64,000 bases of DNA from contig CP085689.1 in assembly GCA_020683205.1 (NCBI GenBank), positions 62,001 to 126,000 on the forward strand. Direction: 5' to 3'. Origin of the DNA: Lentisphaerae bacterium WC36 (GTDB taxonomy: Bacteria > Verrucomicrobiota > Lentisphaeria > Victivallales > SZUA-371). Position 1 is the first letter of the stretch; each line of letters opens with the position of its first letter. This document shows positions 1-9,513 of this stretch, one piece after another. A program made the translations under genes and the position numbers. Under the pieces are notes generated by a model, which saw nothing but the letters and a program-made list of their open reading frames with translations, was not told the DNA's origin and did not search any database.

Positions 1-131
1 GTAATGCTATCTCCAACGCATGCCACACGTACTGCTTTTGAATTATTACTATTATCTTGATTACAAGAATTATTAAAACTAATTATTATTAAAAAACTAA
101 ATTTTAAAACTGTCTTGAAAACTGATTTCAT
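1..131 (-). CDS. SGNH/GDSL-type hydrolase lipoprotein, N-terminal part only
   Basis: The reading frame starts at ATG 131 on the minus strand and runs off the left edge, so only 43 codons are visible. The first residues are a basic start, a hydrophobic core (LKFSFLIIISF) and an asparagine/serine-rich lipobox ending in NNSC, which fits a lipoprotein signal. The visible end reads VACVGDSIT, the block I GDS motif of SGNH/GDSL hydrolases, with Ser as the expected nucleophile. A GAGGA ribosome site lies about 11 nt upstream. Family members are secreted esterases or acetylxylan/sialate esterases; the substrate cannot be told from this fragment. An unrelated lipoprotein with a chance GDSIT is possible but less likely. 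Confidence 0.6.
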   Translation of the reverse strand, partial: MKSVFKTVLKFSFLIIISFNNSCNQDNSNNSKAVRVACVGDSI

Positions 132-146
132 AAATAAATTATCCTC

Positions 147-176
147 AAAAAGCACCTTTTTATAGGTGCTTTTTTT
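147..176 (-). terminator. Rho-independent terminator after the methyltransferase gene
   Basis: AGCACC (151-156) pairs with GGTGCT (165-170), extended by A/T pairs on both sides, and on the minus strand is followed by a T-run. It lies just past the stop of the 180-1058 gene and separates it from the SGNH lipoprotein gene. Confidence 0.8.
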
Positions 177-179
177 ACT

Positions 180-1058
180 TTAAATTGTGCTTATGCGTGA
201 AAAAATTCCTGCAGGCAATAAATTTTCTGAATTATATTGTGGAATTATCATTTCGCCAGATGTTATAAAATTTCCTTGTGGGAAAAAGTCTTGAAGCAAA
301 CGGCTCAAAACAATTGGCGAATATCCTGGAGAATGACAACTCAAAATAACAAAAAACTCATTATTGTAGTCAATTAATTGCTGTAAATTTGTCAATAAGG
401 GATCTAAATGTTGTTCAATTTTCCATAATTGCCCATTTGCTCCACGACCAAATGATGGCGGATCTAAAATTAATGCATTGTATTTCGAGCCACGACGAAC
501 CTCGCGTGCAGTAAATTTTTGTACATCGTCAGTAATCCAGCGAATGTTATTTGGTACATCGTCATTAATTGCTTGAATGTCTTTACCCCATTCTATCATA
601 CCACGTGCCGCATCAAGGTGTGTTACTTGAGCACCTGCTTGTGCCATTGCCATTGAACCACAACCGCTGTAGGCAAACATATTTAATACTTTTACTTCAT
701 TATTATGCTTGAGCATCTTTTGAATTGTTTCACGTTGCCATTGCCAATTCGTATACTGTTCCGCAAAAAATCCCAAGTGACCGAAATTCGTTGGTTTGAT
801 AACAATATTAACACCACCCCAGCGACATGTCCATGAATCTGGAGTTCCACCATTTAACCATTGCCATTTTCCTGAATTTTTTCCAGTTGTCGCATTACGG
901 GTGAAAATTCCATGAACATTCTTCCATTCACTCTGATTTAAACTTGGTTTCCATGCTGCATTTAATGCTGGGCGTACTAATCTATATTCACCTACTTGTT
1001 CTAATTTCTGCCAATTGCCAGAATCGAGCAATTTATATTCTTGAATCTTATTTTTCAT
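180..1058 (-). CDS. Class I SAM-dependent methyltransferase (COG1092/RlmI-like)
   Basis: 292 residues. The central part shows a Rossmann-type SAM fold: VLNMFAYSGCGSMAMAQAGA (motif I region, about residues 125-142), VTHLDAARGMIEWGKD, and LILDPPSFGRG near residue 200, the DPPSF motif IV typical of RlmI/RlmK-type RNA base methyltransferases. No PUA or THUMP domain is recognisable at the N-terminus, so the substrate (probably rRNA) is inference. It follows nagA on the same strand with a 21-nt gap and ends at a terminator, so the two are probably co-transcribed. ATG 1058 lacks a strong ribosome site. Confidence 0.8.
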   Translation of the reverse strand: MKNKIQEYKLLDSGNWQKLEQVGEYRLVRPALNAAWKPSLNQSEWKNVHGIFTRNATTGKNSGKWQWLNGGTPDSWTCRWGGVNIVIKPTNFGHLGFFAEQYTNWQWQRETIQKMLKHNNEVKVLNMFAYSGCGSMAMAQAGAQVTHLDAARGMIEWGKDIQAINDDVPNNIRWITDDVQKFTAREVRRGSKYNALILDPPSFGRGANGQLWKIEQHLDPLLTNLQQLIDYNNEFFVILSCHSPGYSPIVLSRLLQDFFPQGNFITSGEMIIPQYNSENLLPAGIFSRISTI

Positions 1059-1079
1059 TAATTTTATCTATACTTTAAC

Positions 1080-2330
1080 TTAATTTTTTAACTCTTCATT
1101 TACGTCAAAATCATGACCCGTTAACTTGTTTTCCGAATCGTAAACTATACGTCCACCGCTAATAGTCAAACGTGTTTTATTGTTTTCTTTATAGAAAAAG
1201 GAAATATCAGCTCTTTTGCCTGGTAAAAGCTCTCCTAAATGCTGCAATCCTAAATCATTTGCCGGATTCATGGTTACACAACGCGCCGCTTCAGTATCTT
1301 TAAGGTGTGAATAGGTTACCAAATAATGCCAACCATTTTCAAGGGTTAAAGTTGTTCCAGCTAACGCCCCATCAGCTGTTGTTGAGCGACCATTTTTAAC
1401 TTCGATTTGCGATTTACCTAAATGGTAATATCCATCACGTAAACCAACCGCTGCAATTGCATCGCTAATACCAATGATTTTATCCTTTGGTTTCGCTCTG
1501 CATACAAGGTCGATCATACGAGGGTCTAATAAAATACCATCAAGAATAATTTCAGTAGTCACACGGTCATCGGTTAATGCAACACTTGTTAAGTTAATAT
1601 TGCGTTGGTGTAACGGTGGCATTCCATTATATATATGTGTACAGCGGTCGGCTCCTGCATCTATTGCGCGAAGGACCGCTTTTTCATCAGCCAAACTATG
1701 CCCCATGGATGGGCGAATATTATTTTCTAAAAATAGTTCGATTAACTTGTCACTGTTCTCTAATTCTGGAGCAAAAGTACATAATTTTACATGACCTTTT
1801 CCAGCCGCTATTAGTTCGCGTGCGAACCCTAAATCAACATCTTTGATATCATCAAGAGTTTGCGAACCGTGCTTTTTACGATTAATAAATGGTCCTTCAA
1901 TATGAATCCCAACAGGTTGAGCTCCATTATATGAAACTTCTAATAAATCCGCCAAATAGCTTAAATTTGCCAACATTTTGTCTGCAGACATTGACACTAC
2001 TGTAGGAATAAAAGATGTAACTCCATGTGAAGCAAGTAGTGCGCACATACTAGTAATATCAAATAATCCGTTATCCGCACTGGATGAATCAAAACCTCCA
2101 CCGCCATGAATATGTGAATCAATAAAACCTGGTGTCGCATAACAATCAGGGAATTCAAATATATCAATATCTAAATCACGCGAAAAAGCAGAAGCTCCAC
2201 CAATAGCTAAAATTTTACCCTTTTCAACTAAAATTCCACACTTGTCTATTCGCTTTGTGGGAGTTAAGCCAAAATCAGTAATATAAAGCTGGCGTCGTTT
2301 TTTTATATTTTCTTTACTCTGTTTTTTCAT
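1080..2330 (-). CDS. nagA: N-acetylglucosamine-6-phosphate deacetylase
   Basis: 416 residues, normal for NagA, an amidohydrolase-fold enzyme converting GlcNAc-6-P to GlcN-6-P and acetate in amino-sugar catabolism and wall recycling. Visible motifs in order: the metal site HIHGGGGFD, HIEGPFIN, GHSLAD, THIYNGMPPLHQR, GISDAI with the catalytic Asp, and the C-terminal ADGALAGTTLTLENG. The first 13 residues are unusually Lys/Arg-rich. It heads a minus-strand unit with the methyltransferase. Amino-sugar use fits the sulfatases and glycosidase elsewhere in the window. Confidence 0.95.
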   Translation of the reverse strand: MKKQSKENIKKRRQLYITDFGLTPTKRIDKCGILVEKGKILAIGGASAFSRDLDIDIFEFPDCYATPGFIDSHIHGGGGFDSSSADNGLFDITSMCALLASHGVTSFIPTVVSMSADKMLANLSYLADLLEVSYNGAQPVGIHIEGPFINRKKHGSQTLDDIKDVDLGFARELIAAGKGHVKLCTFAPELENSDKLIELFLENNIRPSMGHSLADEKAVLRAIDAGADRCTHIYNGMPPLHQRNINLTSVALTDDRVTTEIILDGILLDPRMIDLVCRAKPKDKIIGISDAIAAVGLRDGYYHLGKSQIEVKNGRSTTADGALAGTTLTLENGWHYLVTYSHLKDTEAARCVTMNPANDLGLQHLGELLPGKRADISFFYKENNKTRLTISGGRIVYDSENKLTGHDFDVNEELKN

Positions 2331-3052
2331 AGGCTCTAAATTGTTTTCTTTAATTTTATAACACTTTTAATTATATTTATTTAATGTACAATAACACTTT
2401 CACAATAAATTTGCTACTATTTGTCGATAATTAATAATTAAAAAATTAAAAATAAAAAAAGCTATTATATATTACATTTTTAGCGATGAGGTAATATAAT
2501 TTAGTTAATGAAGTATTTGGCTAAAAAAAAGTTATTAAAAAAGTAAGAAATATTATGAAAAAAAAGTGTTTTTTTTTGTTTTAGGTACTTGACAAATTGA
2601 GAAAATTGTTAGAAAAAACTTAAAATAATTAATTTCTTATTGGCTATAAAAAAAAAGTGAATTTTTTTAAAAAAATCATTTGCAATAATGCTTTTATCTT
2701 GGTATGTTCATTAAGTTAAACTTATCAAAAAAAGGAAACCTCCCTTGTTAATAACTTGTTGATAAACTATTGATTAAATAGCTTTAAAAACAGTAAATTG
2801 ACACTTTTAAGCAAGGATTCCAAAAGTTACGTAATAAATGTTCTTTTGTATAATTAAAATTTAGTAATTTTTATTATTTTGAGCTTAAATAAGCTTTTTT
2901 AAAAGCAGTATAGTGTAACTCAGGCAAATTGAAGTTTTATCGGGATTCAAAAAAAATAGATATAAAAATATTTAATTAACAGTCAAAAAATATTGATTGT
3001 TAATAACTAATTGACAACTAAATAAAAAAAATAATAACAGGAAATAGATGCT
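2331..3052. other. AT-rich gap upstream of dnaA, possible replication origin
   Basis: 722 bases without a gene between divergent nagA and dnaA. The sequence is extremely A/T-rich with long A and T tracts. Four 9-mers of the form TGTNNATAA, all in one orientation, resemble the reverse complement of the DnaA box TTATCCACA with one or two mismatches: 2422-2430, 2746-2754, 2757-2765 and 2998-3006. The middle pair is separated by two bases. This fits an origin or a DnaA autoregulatory region next to dnaA. No exact consensus box is present and such 9-mers are expected by chance in AT-rich DNA, so the call is tentative. Confidence 0.35.
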
Positions 3053-4483
3053 ATGCAAAATACTCAACAACCGGTAGTTGATATATGGCAAGCAACGTGC
3101 AAAATTTTGCGTGAAAAAATGCACGAAGCTAGTTATAATCAATGGATAAAAGTGATAGTTCCAATTGAATTGAAGAATGAGGATTTGACACTTGGTGTGT
3201 CAGATAGTTTTTTTGGTGATTGGTTGATAACTAATTTTGGCGAAATGATCACTGAATCACTTAAAAATGTTACCGGTAAAGAGTTGAAGTTAAATATTGA
3301 AATTGGTCATAATCCTGTTGTTGACGAAGAAGAATTAGCTATTAATTATAGTATTGAAGATGATGAATTAACTTTAGTTGATATTAAAGATGAGAAAAAA
3401 GCGATTGTAAAAGAAGAAAAACCAATATCAATCGAGGAACGTTCTGCACGTATAAATTGCTTGTCTCGTCATAGTTTCGAAAATTTTGTGGTTGGAGAGG
3501 AAAATCGTTATGCGTTTGCGGCCGCATCAACCGCTGCAAAATCTCCTGGAGTTTATAATCCTTTATATATATATGGAGGAACAGGGCTCGGTAAGACTCA
3601 CTTAATGCAAGCTGTGGCATTAGAAATTAGTAATAATAATCCGAATGCAAAAATTTTATACATTACTTGCGAAGCATTATTAAATCGTTATGTTGATGCA
3701 ATTCGCCAGGGAAAGCATGCTGAATTTAGAAATGAATTTCGTAATGTTGATGTGTTGTTAGTTGACGACGTTCATCAATTGTCAAATAAATTTCGTCTTC
3801 AAGAAGAGTTTTTTAATATGTTCAATACTCTTTATAATGAGAGTAAACAAATCATTTTAACTTCAGATAAAGAACCTTCTGAAATTACAGGACTTGAAGA
3901 ACGTTTGATTTCTCGTTTTGAGTCAGGAGTGACTACACAAATTATATATCCTGGATTTGAAACTCGTTTGGCAATTTTGAAAGCTAAGCAAGAAGATCAT
4001 CTTGTAAAACTTAGTGAAGATGTTTTACAATTTATTGCGCAACGAATTTCAGCAAGTGTACGTCGTTTAGAAGGAGCTTTATTGCGCTTAGTTGCATATT
4101 CATCGATGATGAGTGATTGTCCAATTAGTTTAGAGAAAGCAGAAGATTTATTAGTTAACCTTCTAGAAAAAGAAGCGGCAAATCGTGCAATTTCAATTGA
4201 ACGTATCCAAAAATATGTCGCAGATTATTTTGAGATTAGCGTAAATGATATTTTAAGTGTAAAGCGTCCAAAAAATATTGCCGAACCTCGTATGGTTGCA
4301 ATGTATTTAGCACGTCGTTTAACGGAACATTCATACCCAGAGATTGGTGAAGCATTTCGTAAAAATCACGCGACAGTAATGCACGCCGAGAAAAAAGTTG
4401 GCAAAAAATGTACTGATGATGAAGTTTTTATGCGAACTATTTCAATGATAGAGCGTCAGCTTCAACAAAAAAACGCTCAGTAA
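3053..4483 (+). CDS. dnaA: Chromosomal replication initiator DnaA
   Basis: 476 residues. Domain I (about 1-85) is followed by an acidic, Lys-rich linker (about 90-130). The AAA+ domain has Walker A GGTGLGKTH near residues 175-183 and Walker B VLLVDDVHQL. The C-terminal DNA-binding domain carries the DnaA signature as NHATVMHAEKK. The protein binds DnaA boxes at oriC and loads the helicase. ATG 3053 has a ribosome site in AACAGGAAA about 8 nt upstream. No dnaN or recF follows; instead come a phosphatase and rex, so this is not the classical dnaA-dnaN arrangement. Confidence 0.97.
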   Translation: MQNTQQPVVDIWQATCKILREKMHEASYNQWIKVIVPIELKNEDLTLGVSDSFFGDWLITNFGEMITESLKNVTGKELKLNIEIGHNPVVDEEELAINYSIEDDELTLVDIKDEKKAIVKEEKPISIEERSARINCLSRHSFENFVVGEENRYAFAAASTAAKSPGVYNPLYIYGGTGLGKTHLMQAVALEISNNNPNAKILYITCEALLNRYVDAIRQGKHAEFRNEFRNVDVLLVDDVHQLSNKFRLQEEFFNMFNTLYNESKQIILTSDKEPSEITGLEERLISRFESGVTTQIIYPGFETRLAILKAKQEDHLVKLSEDVLQFIAQRISASVRRLEGALLRLVAYSSMMSDCPISLEKAEDLLVNLLEKEAANRAISIERIQKYVADYFEISVNDILSVKRPKNIAEPRMVAMYLARRLTEHSYPEIGEAFRKNHATVMHAEKKVGKKCTDDEVFMRTISMIERQLQQKNAQ

Positions 4484-4795
4484 TTTTATCTTTATTAATA
4501 TATATCATTTAATGTTATTGGTTCTTTTGATGATGTCATTGTGCTGGTTTAAATTTCATCAGATCAAGATTTCAAGAAATGCAATAGTAATAATTTTTGC
4601 TTGTAATTATGTTAAGTAGAATTATTTACTAAAATATGAAGACCTTTTTTGAAAAGTAATGATTTAATGGTTTGTCTGTAACCAAATACTAAATAATAAG
4701 TTAAGAAAATAGTGAAGCATGAAGGTGTTTGGTTTTTCTTTCAGAAATAATTTTTAGAGTACTTCAAAATTGTGAAGTGAAAAAATGAGGTAAAA
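4484..4795. other. Gap between dnaA and the PHP phosphatase gene
   Basis: 312 bases without a convincing gene. A short dyad ACTTC/GAAGT (about 4761-4778) lies just before the ribosome site of the next gene and includes one TTGTGAA half-site of the kind Rex binds. The other half is missing, so no operator is called. No terminator with a clear stem was found after dnaA. Confidence 0.3.
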
Positions 4796-5626
4796 ATGAT
4801 TATTGCAGATCTTCATAGTCATACAAAGTTGTGTAAGCACGCAACAGGAATGCCAATTGATTATGTTAAAGCGGCGATTAAGAAAGGTGAATTGGATATT
4901 TTAGGCGTCAGTGATCATTTTCCTTTTTCAGCAGGTTTTGACCTTGAGTCAAGAATGTTTGAAGATGAGTGGAATTGCTATAGGGATGCCGTTTGTGAAG
5001 CTCAAAAATATGGGAAAAAACATAATTTTGAAGTTTTATTTGGTACTGAAATTGATTATGTTGAGGACAAATTTTCAGTTGTTTTAGACGCACTTGAATC
5101 TGTAGGGCAGGATTTAGATTACGTTATAGGGTCTGTTCATTGTGCGAATAATATTGCGTTTGACAATCCAGCTTTTTTAAATGAGTGGGAAAGTGATGAA
5201 TTTTGTGATAAGGTTTATGAATCTTATGCGCTCAATTTAATTGAATTGATTAAGAGTAATTCCTTTAATATTATTGGTCACGTTGACTTACCCAAAAAAT
5301 TTGGTTTTTATCCGTCAACACCACGTCGTCAAAAGCTATTTCATGAGGCTTTAGATTATGCATTTGAGTTGGCTGTCGAATATGGAATAGCCTTTGAAAT
5401 GAATAGTGCTGGAAAATATAAAACAGTTAAAGAGTTTTACCCTAATAAAGACATTTTAAAGTTAGCGGCACAGAGAAATATGTTAGTCACTTTCGGGTCT
5501 GATGCTCATTCTCCTGATGCTGTAGGAAGTGATTTTGCAGAAATGAGAGAGTTAGCCAAACATGCGGGACTAACTCAAAGTGTATTTTTCCGCAAAAAAC
5601 AACCATTTATAGAAAAAATTATTTGA
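4796..5626 (+). CDS. PHP-domain histidinol-phosphatase family protein
   Basis: 276 residues. The N-terminal DLHSHTKLCKHATG and the following VSDHFPF are PHP-domain metal ligands; FGTEIDYV, GSVHCANN, IGHVDLPKKFG and the C-terminal TFGSDAHSPDAVG complete the trinuclear metal site. The order and length match HisJ/HisK-type histidinol-phosphate phosphatases, which make histidinol in histidine synthesis. No other his gene is nearby, so a different small phosphoester substrate is possible. A GAGG ribosome site precedes ATG 4796. Confidence 0.85.
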   Translation: MIIADLHSHTKLCKHATGMPIDYVKAAIKKGELDILGVSDHFPFSAGFDLESRMFEDEWNCYRDAVCEAQKYGKKHNFEVLFGTEIDYVEDKFSVVLDALESVGQDLDYVIGSVHCANNIAFDNPAFLNEWESDEFCDKVYESYALNLIELIKSNSFNIIGHVDLPKKFGFYPSTPRRQKLFHEALDYAFELAVEYGIAFEMNSAGKYKTVKEFYPNKDILKLAAQRNMLVTFGSDAHSPDAVGSDFAEMRELAKHAGLTQSVFFRKKQPFIEKII

Positions 5627-5678
5627 ATATTAGTCGAACCATCTCTATATTTAATAGAAATATATTAATTAATAGGTA

Positions 5679-6335
5679 ATGCTTGTCATGAGAACAAAAA
5701 TATTAAAAAAACCAACAATTAAAAGATTACCAACATATTTGCATATTCTAAGACAATTAAGTAATGAGGGCGAAGAATACGTTTCAACGACCAAGTTGAT
5801 TAATGAGTTGGAGTTTGAGCCAGTATTAGTTCGTAAAGATTTGGCAACAATGGACTTGCCGGGAAAACCGAGACTAGGTTATAAGCTGCAAGATTTGATT
5901 AATGCTATAGAGGAATATTTAGGTTGGAATGAAACTTCAGATGCTTTTTTGGTAGGCTGTGGTTCGCTTGGTGTTGCTTTGATGGGGTATGATCCTTTCA
6001 AGGACTATGGGTTGAATATTGTTGCTGGCTTTGATAATGATAGCTCGAAAACAGGGAAATCAATTCATGGCAAACAGGTTTACAATATTGCAGAATTACC
6101 GCAAATGATTAAAGAGCAAAATATTGAAGTTGCCGTGTTGACGATTCCTTGGCAATATGCACAAGATGTTGCTAATGATTTGATTAAGGCGGGCATTAAA
6201 GCAATTTGGAATTTTACGACTGTTAAGTTAAAGGTTCCAGAAGGCGTTGTTACTCATAATGAAAACCTTGCCAGTGGTTTAGCTCTTTTCTCTGTGAAGA
6301 AAAAACTTCGTGATAATTCTGATATTGAGGATTAA
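5679..6335 (+). CDS. rex: Redox-sensing transcriptional repressor Rex
   Basis: 218 residues. The N-terminal winged helix (about 1-85) contains KRLPTYLHILRQL and VRKDLATM. The NAD(H)-binding Rossmann fold begins with VGCGSLGVALMGY near residue 91. The C-terminal swapped helix is NLASGLALFSVKKKL. Rex senses NADH/NAD+ and represses fermentation and anaerobic-respiration genes when NADH is low. A second ATG three codons downstream (5688) is equally possible. It stands alone and converges on the MscS gene. Confidence 0.95.
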   Translation: MLVMRTKILKKPTIKRLPTYLHILRQLSNEGEEYVSTTKLINELEFEPVLVRKDLATMDLPGKPRLGYKLQDLINAIEEYLGWNETSDAFLVGCGSLGVALMGYDPFKDYGLNIVAGFDNDSSKTGKSIHGKQVYNIAELPQMIKEQNIEVAVLTIPWQYAQDVANDLIKAGIKAIWNFTTVKLKVPEGVVTHNENLASGLALFSVKKKLRDNSDIED

Positions 6336-6479
6336 GTTTTATAAATTTTTAAGAAAAAATTTTCTCAATTATTTTAATTTAGCAAAGATTGCAAATTTGT
6401 ATCGATGTTTTTTGAGTTTAATTTGTTTTTCATATGTTTTGGTAATCAAAAAAGGCAACTTTCTTATTTTAATGATAAA

Positions 6480-7457
6480 TCATTTAAAAATGGAACGATT
6501 GTTAGGGATGCCTCCGAGCAGTTTTGGATCATGTTGTTCTTGATGAATGCGTAACGTGTTATATGCTAAACTGATATCTTCGTTTTTTTCGATAGCATTA
6601 AGAATTGATTGCCACATTTTATCTTCACTGAAGCGGCGTTCGCGTGGTTTGACTAAGTAGCGCAAGCTTACCAAAACACCATTATCTTTGACTTTTGTGT
6701 AAACAATAGGCGTTAGCTTGGTGTATACCAGCATATATTTTTTTGATGAATGACGTAATTCTTGAGCCTCTTTTTCGGTAAATTTTCTGACGTGTAAATC
6801 ACAAACTTTTTCCATTAGCTTAATTGTTTTTTGCCAGTTACTTTCAAAGGTAATTGTGAAACTCATTTCGTTCCAAATATAGGCGAATTCGGCGGTATAG
6901 TTAGCAACGTGTTTTGTTAAAAGTTGACTATTAGGTATATGAATAATTCTTCCTGTACTTTGGTCAAGTCCTGCCCATTCATTGATTTCATTGATCGTGA
7001 ATTTCCATGCTCCAATATCGATGACATCGCCTTGTGTGTCGCCAATTTGAATTCTGTCTCCAGTAGAAAATGGTCTACGGGCGATAATATAAACCCAGCC
7101 AGCGAAACATTTAATCATATCTTGTAGCGCAATCGCTAGTCCAGCGCCAACTAGCCCCAAAAAATTAATCATTGTTTTTTGGTCTTCAATCCAAATTCGA
7201 ATTAGAATTAAAAATAGTAATATTCCCATTGATGTTGTGAAAGCTTTTTTTACTGCAAGTAGTCTGCCTAAGCTCATTTCCTTGTGGGAAATTAAATAAA
7301 GCACCGATTTGCGCACTAGAATAAAGCATCCAACTGTCAATAAAGTGTCTAAAATTGACTCTGCTGTGTGACGGTTGACATCAATAAGTTCTTCGGTGAA
7401 TTCAAGAATAGAATTACGAATTATATCTAATTTAGTAAAAAATTTAGACTCAATCAC
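6480..7457 (-). CDS. MscS-family mechanosensitive channel
   Basis: 325 residues starting at GTG 7457, chosen because AAAGG lies 8 nt upstream and no better start exists. Three hydrophobic segments lie in the first 150 residues. The pore-lining TM3 and beta domain read GAGLAIALQDMIKCFAGW and PFSTGDRIQIGDTQGDVIDIG, the hallmark MscS core. A cytoplasmic alpha/beta vestibule follows. It releases solutes on osmotic downshock or acts as a small ion channel. It faces rex tail to tail. Confidence 0.9.
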   Translation of the reverse strand: MIESKFFTKLDIIRNSILEFTEELIDVNRHTAESILDTLLTVGCFILVRKSVLYLISHKEMSLGRLLAVKKAFTTSMGILLFLILIRIWIEDQKTMINFLGLVGAGLAIALQDMIKCFAGWVYIIARRPFSTGDRIQIGDTQGDVIDIGAWKFTINEINEWAGLDQSTGRIIHIPNSQLLTKHVANYTAEFAYIWNEMSFTITFESNWQKTIKLMEKVCDLHVRKFTEKEAQELRHSSKKYMLVYTKLTPIVYTKVKDNGVLVSLRYLVKPRERRFSEDKMWQSILNAIEKNEDISLAYNTLRIHQEQHDPKLLGGIPNNRSIFK

Positions 7458-7735
7458 AAATCGTACCTTTATGTTATAATCTTTTATTTATAACATAAAG
7501 GTTATCTTTAAAATTGTCTAGAGATATTTTTTAAGGATGATTTAGAATCACCTATTTTTCTACATGTTACGATAATTTTAAACTGCTAACCTCAAAGAAT
7601 CTAAGTGCTCGTAATTTGTGCTGAAATAAAATTAACTATATAATAGTTTTTTTATTGTTATTTAGATAAGAGTTGTGAACACTCTCATGTAGCCGTAAAA
7701 AGAACATAAATTATATTTTTAAATAATACTGCGGT

Positions 7736-8350
7736 TTATTTTTTAGCAATTTCAAACACGCATATTCTAGCAAATAAATTTGGCATTATTTGTGCTAAAA
7801 AGTGTCCTTTGCGACCAAGTGGAGTTTCAGATATAATGCGAATATTTTTTTGTTCGCATAGTTCGCGAAAATCCTTAATCGTCCCAAAGTGGATGTTTGG
7901 TGAATCATACCACTCGTATGGCAAAGCACTACTTTTTGGCATTTTACCCTTTAAAAAAAGTTGTAGACGGTTGCCGATATAAGAGAAATTAATGAAGCTA
8001 ATTAAAGCGCGTTCACCAACGCGTAGCATTTCGTCTAAAAGAAGGTCAGGGCGGTCAACTGCTTGTAAGGTTTGACTTAAAATAACTGCATCAAAATGAC
8101 AATTTTTAAACATTAACGATTTATTTAAATCCCCTTGAATAACGCTTACGCCATTTTTTATGCATTGAATAATTTTTTCTTGTGAGACTTCAACGCCAGT
8201 TCCTTTAACACTTTTATCTTTTGCTAATCCTTCAAGTAATCTGCCATCGCCACAGCCAAGGTCCAGCACTTTCCAGTTGTCATTGATTAATGAATAAATT
8301 TTCTTTAAGTCTGGACGTTTAATAAAGTTTGTTAATAATTCTTCAGTCAT
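7736..8350 (-). CDS. metW: MetW-like SAM methyltransferase-fold protein
   Basis: 204 residues. It has the SAM-binding motif VLDLGCGDGRLLEGL near residue 28 and the MetW signature blocks QGDLNKSL, VILSQTLQAV, FPYEW-like LPYEWYDSPNIHFGTIKDF. MetW is required with MetX for efficient homoserine acetylation in many bacteria. Here it starts 5 nt after the metX stop on the same strand, the usual metXW pair. Its enzymatic role in the family remains unsettled. Confidence 0.92.
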   Translation of the reverse strand: MTEELLTNFIKRPDLKKIYSLINDNWKVLDLGCGDGRLLEGLAKDKSVKGTGVEVSQEKIIQCIKNGVSVIQGDLNKSLMFKNCHFDAVILSQTLQAVDRPDLLLDEMLRVGERALISFINFSYIGNRLQLFLKGKMPKSSALPYEWYDSPNIHFGTIKDFRELCEQKNIRIISETPLGRKGHFLAQIMPNLFARICVFEIAKK

Positions 8351-8355
8351 ATTTA

Positions 8356-9513
8356 CTAATCCTCCAAATTGCTTAAAAAATCATGAATCATTTCGCCAAG
8401 GGTTTCACACTCAAGTAAAAACGCATCATGTCCATAGCTTGATTCAATACAGCAGTAGCTACAGGCTATATCATTTTGCAATAAAGCTCGCACTATCGCT
8501 TCGCTTTGATATGGAGGGAATAACCAGTCGCTTGAAAATGAGATAACTAAAAAATTAGCATCTTTATTTACTACTCTAAATGTATTCGTTAAACTTCCAT
8601 CGTTTGCAGCTGATAAATCAAAATAATCCATTGCTCTAGTTATATATAAATAACTATTTGCATCGAATCTCTCCACAAAGCGTTGACCTTGGTACTCAAG
8701 ATAACTCTCAACCGCAAAATCACGAGCAAAATCAAAAGAAATATTTTCATTTTCCTGAAGGTTACGACCAAATTTTTTACTCATAGATTCATCGCTTAGG
8801 TAAGTGATATGCGCCAACATTCTCGCTGTTGATAACCCTTTGATTTCTCCATTATCTTTATAATAACCATTTTGCCATGCATGGTCAGTTTTAACCGCTT
8901 CACGTCCCACCCAGTCAAATGCAATACTTTGTGGTGATAATTTTGCCGTTGTTGCCAAAGCAATAACGCCATTGACTGCTTCAGGAAAACTAATACTCCA
9001 CTCCAATGCTTGCATGCCTCCCATTGAGCCGCCTGCAATCGCTAACCATTTCTCAATTTTTAGGTGTTGCATTAAACGATGTTGTGCTTTAACCATATCT
9101 TGAATTGTTATAACTGGAAAATTCATGTTATATGCATCATTAGTTTCTGGATTGATACTTTTTGGACCTGTAGAACCAGAGCAGCCGCCAATAACATTAC
9201 TACATACAATAAAATAACGCTCGGTATCAAATGGTTTATTTGGTCCGACCATTTCATCCCACCAGCCTGGTTTTTTATCATCAATATGGTGTTTGCCTGC
9301 TACGTGTGCGTCTCCTGTAAGGGCGTGCAAAATTAATACGGCATTGCTTGCATCAGCATTTAACGTTCCATAAGTTTCATAACAAATCGTCACTGGACCA
9401 AATGACTTACCATTTTCTAATAATAATTTGTCCACGTCGCTTTCACCAAATGTGAAAAATTTTGGTTGAACGATATAATCATTATTATTGTTATTATTAA
9501 ATTCTTTTGACAT
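8356..9513 (-). CDS. metX: Homoserine O-acetyltransferase
   Basis: 385 residues with an alpha/beta-hydrolase fold. The early motif VLILHALTGDAHVAG and the nucleophile elbow GGSMGGMQALEW (about residues 161-172) are diagnostic. The acid and base are in SSDWLFPP and SYGHDAFLLE. It transfers acetyl from acetyl-CoA to homoserine (some homologues use succinyl-CoA) in methionine synthesis. A run of Asn residues after the start, NNNNNND, looks like slippage-prone AAT repeats. It is transcribed divergently from the DAHP synthase gene. Confidence 0.94.
   Translation of the reverse strand: MSKEFNNNNNNDYIVQPKFFTFGESDVDKLLLENGKSFGPVTICYETYGTLNADASNAVLILHALTGDAHVAGKHHIDDKKPGWWDEMVGPNKPFDTERYFIVCSNVIGGCSGSTGPKSINPETNDAYNMNFPVITIQDMVKAQHRLMQHLKIEKWLAIAGGSMGGMQALEWSISFPEAVNGVIALATTAKLSPQSIAFDWVGREAVKTDHAWQNGYYKDNGEIKGLSTARMLAHITYLSDESMSKKFGRNLQENENISFDFARDFAVESYLEYQGQRFVERFDANSYLYITRAMDYFDLSAANDGSLTNTFRVVNKDANFLVISFSSDWLFPPYQSEAIVRALLQNDIACSYCCIESSYGHDAFLLECETLGEMIHDFLSNLED

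Noticed and set aside
4511-4618. 35-codon hydrophobic frame after dnaA
   Set aside because: No ribosome site, and such frames are common by chance in AT-rich DNA.
4771-4778. Rex operator before the PHP gene
   Set aside because: Only one TTGTGAA half-site is present; the inverted partner is missing.
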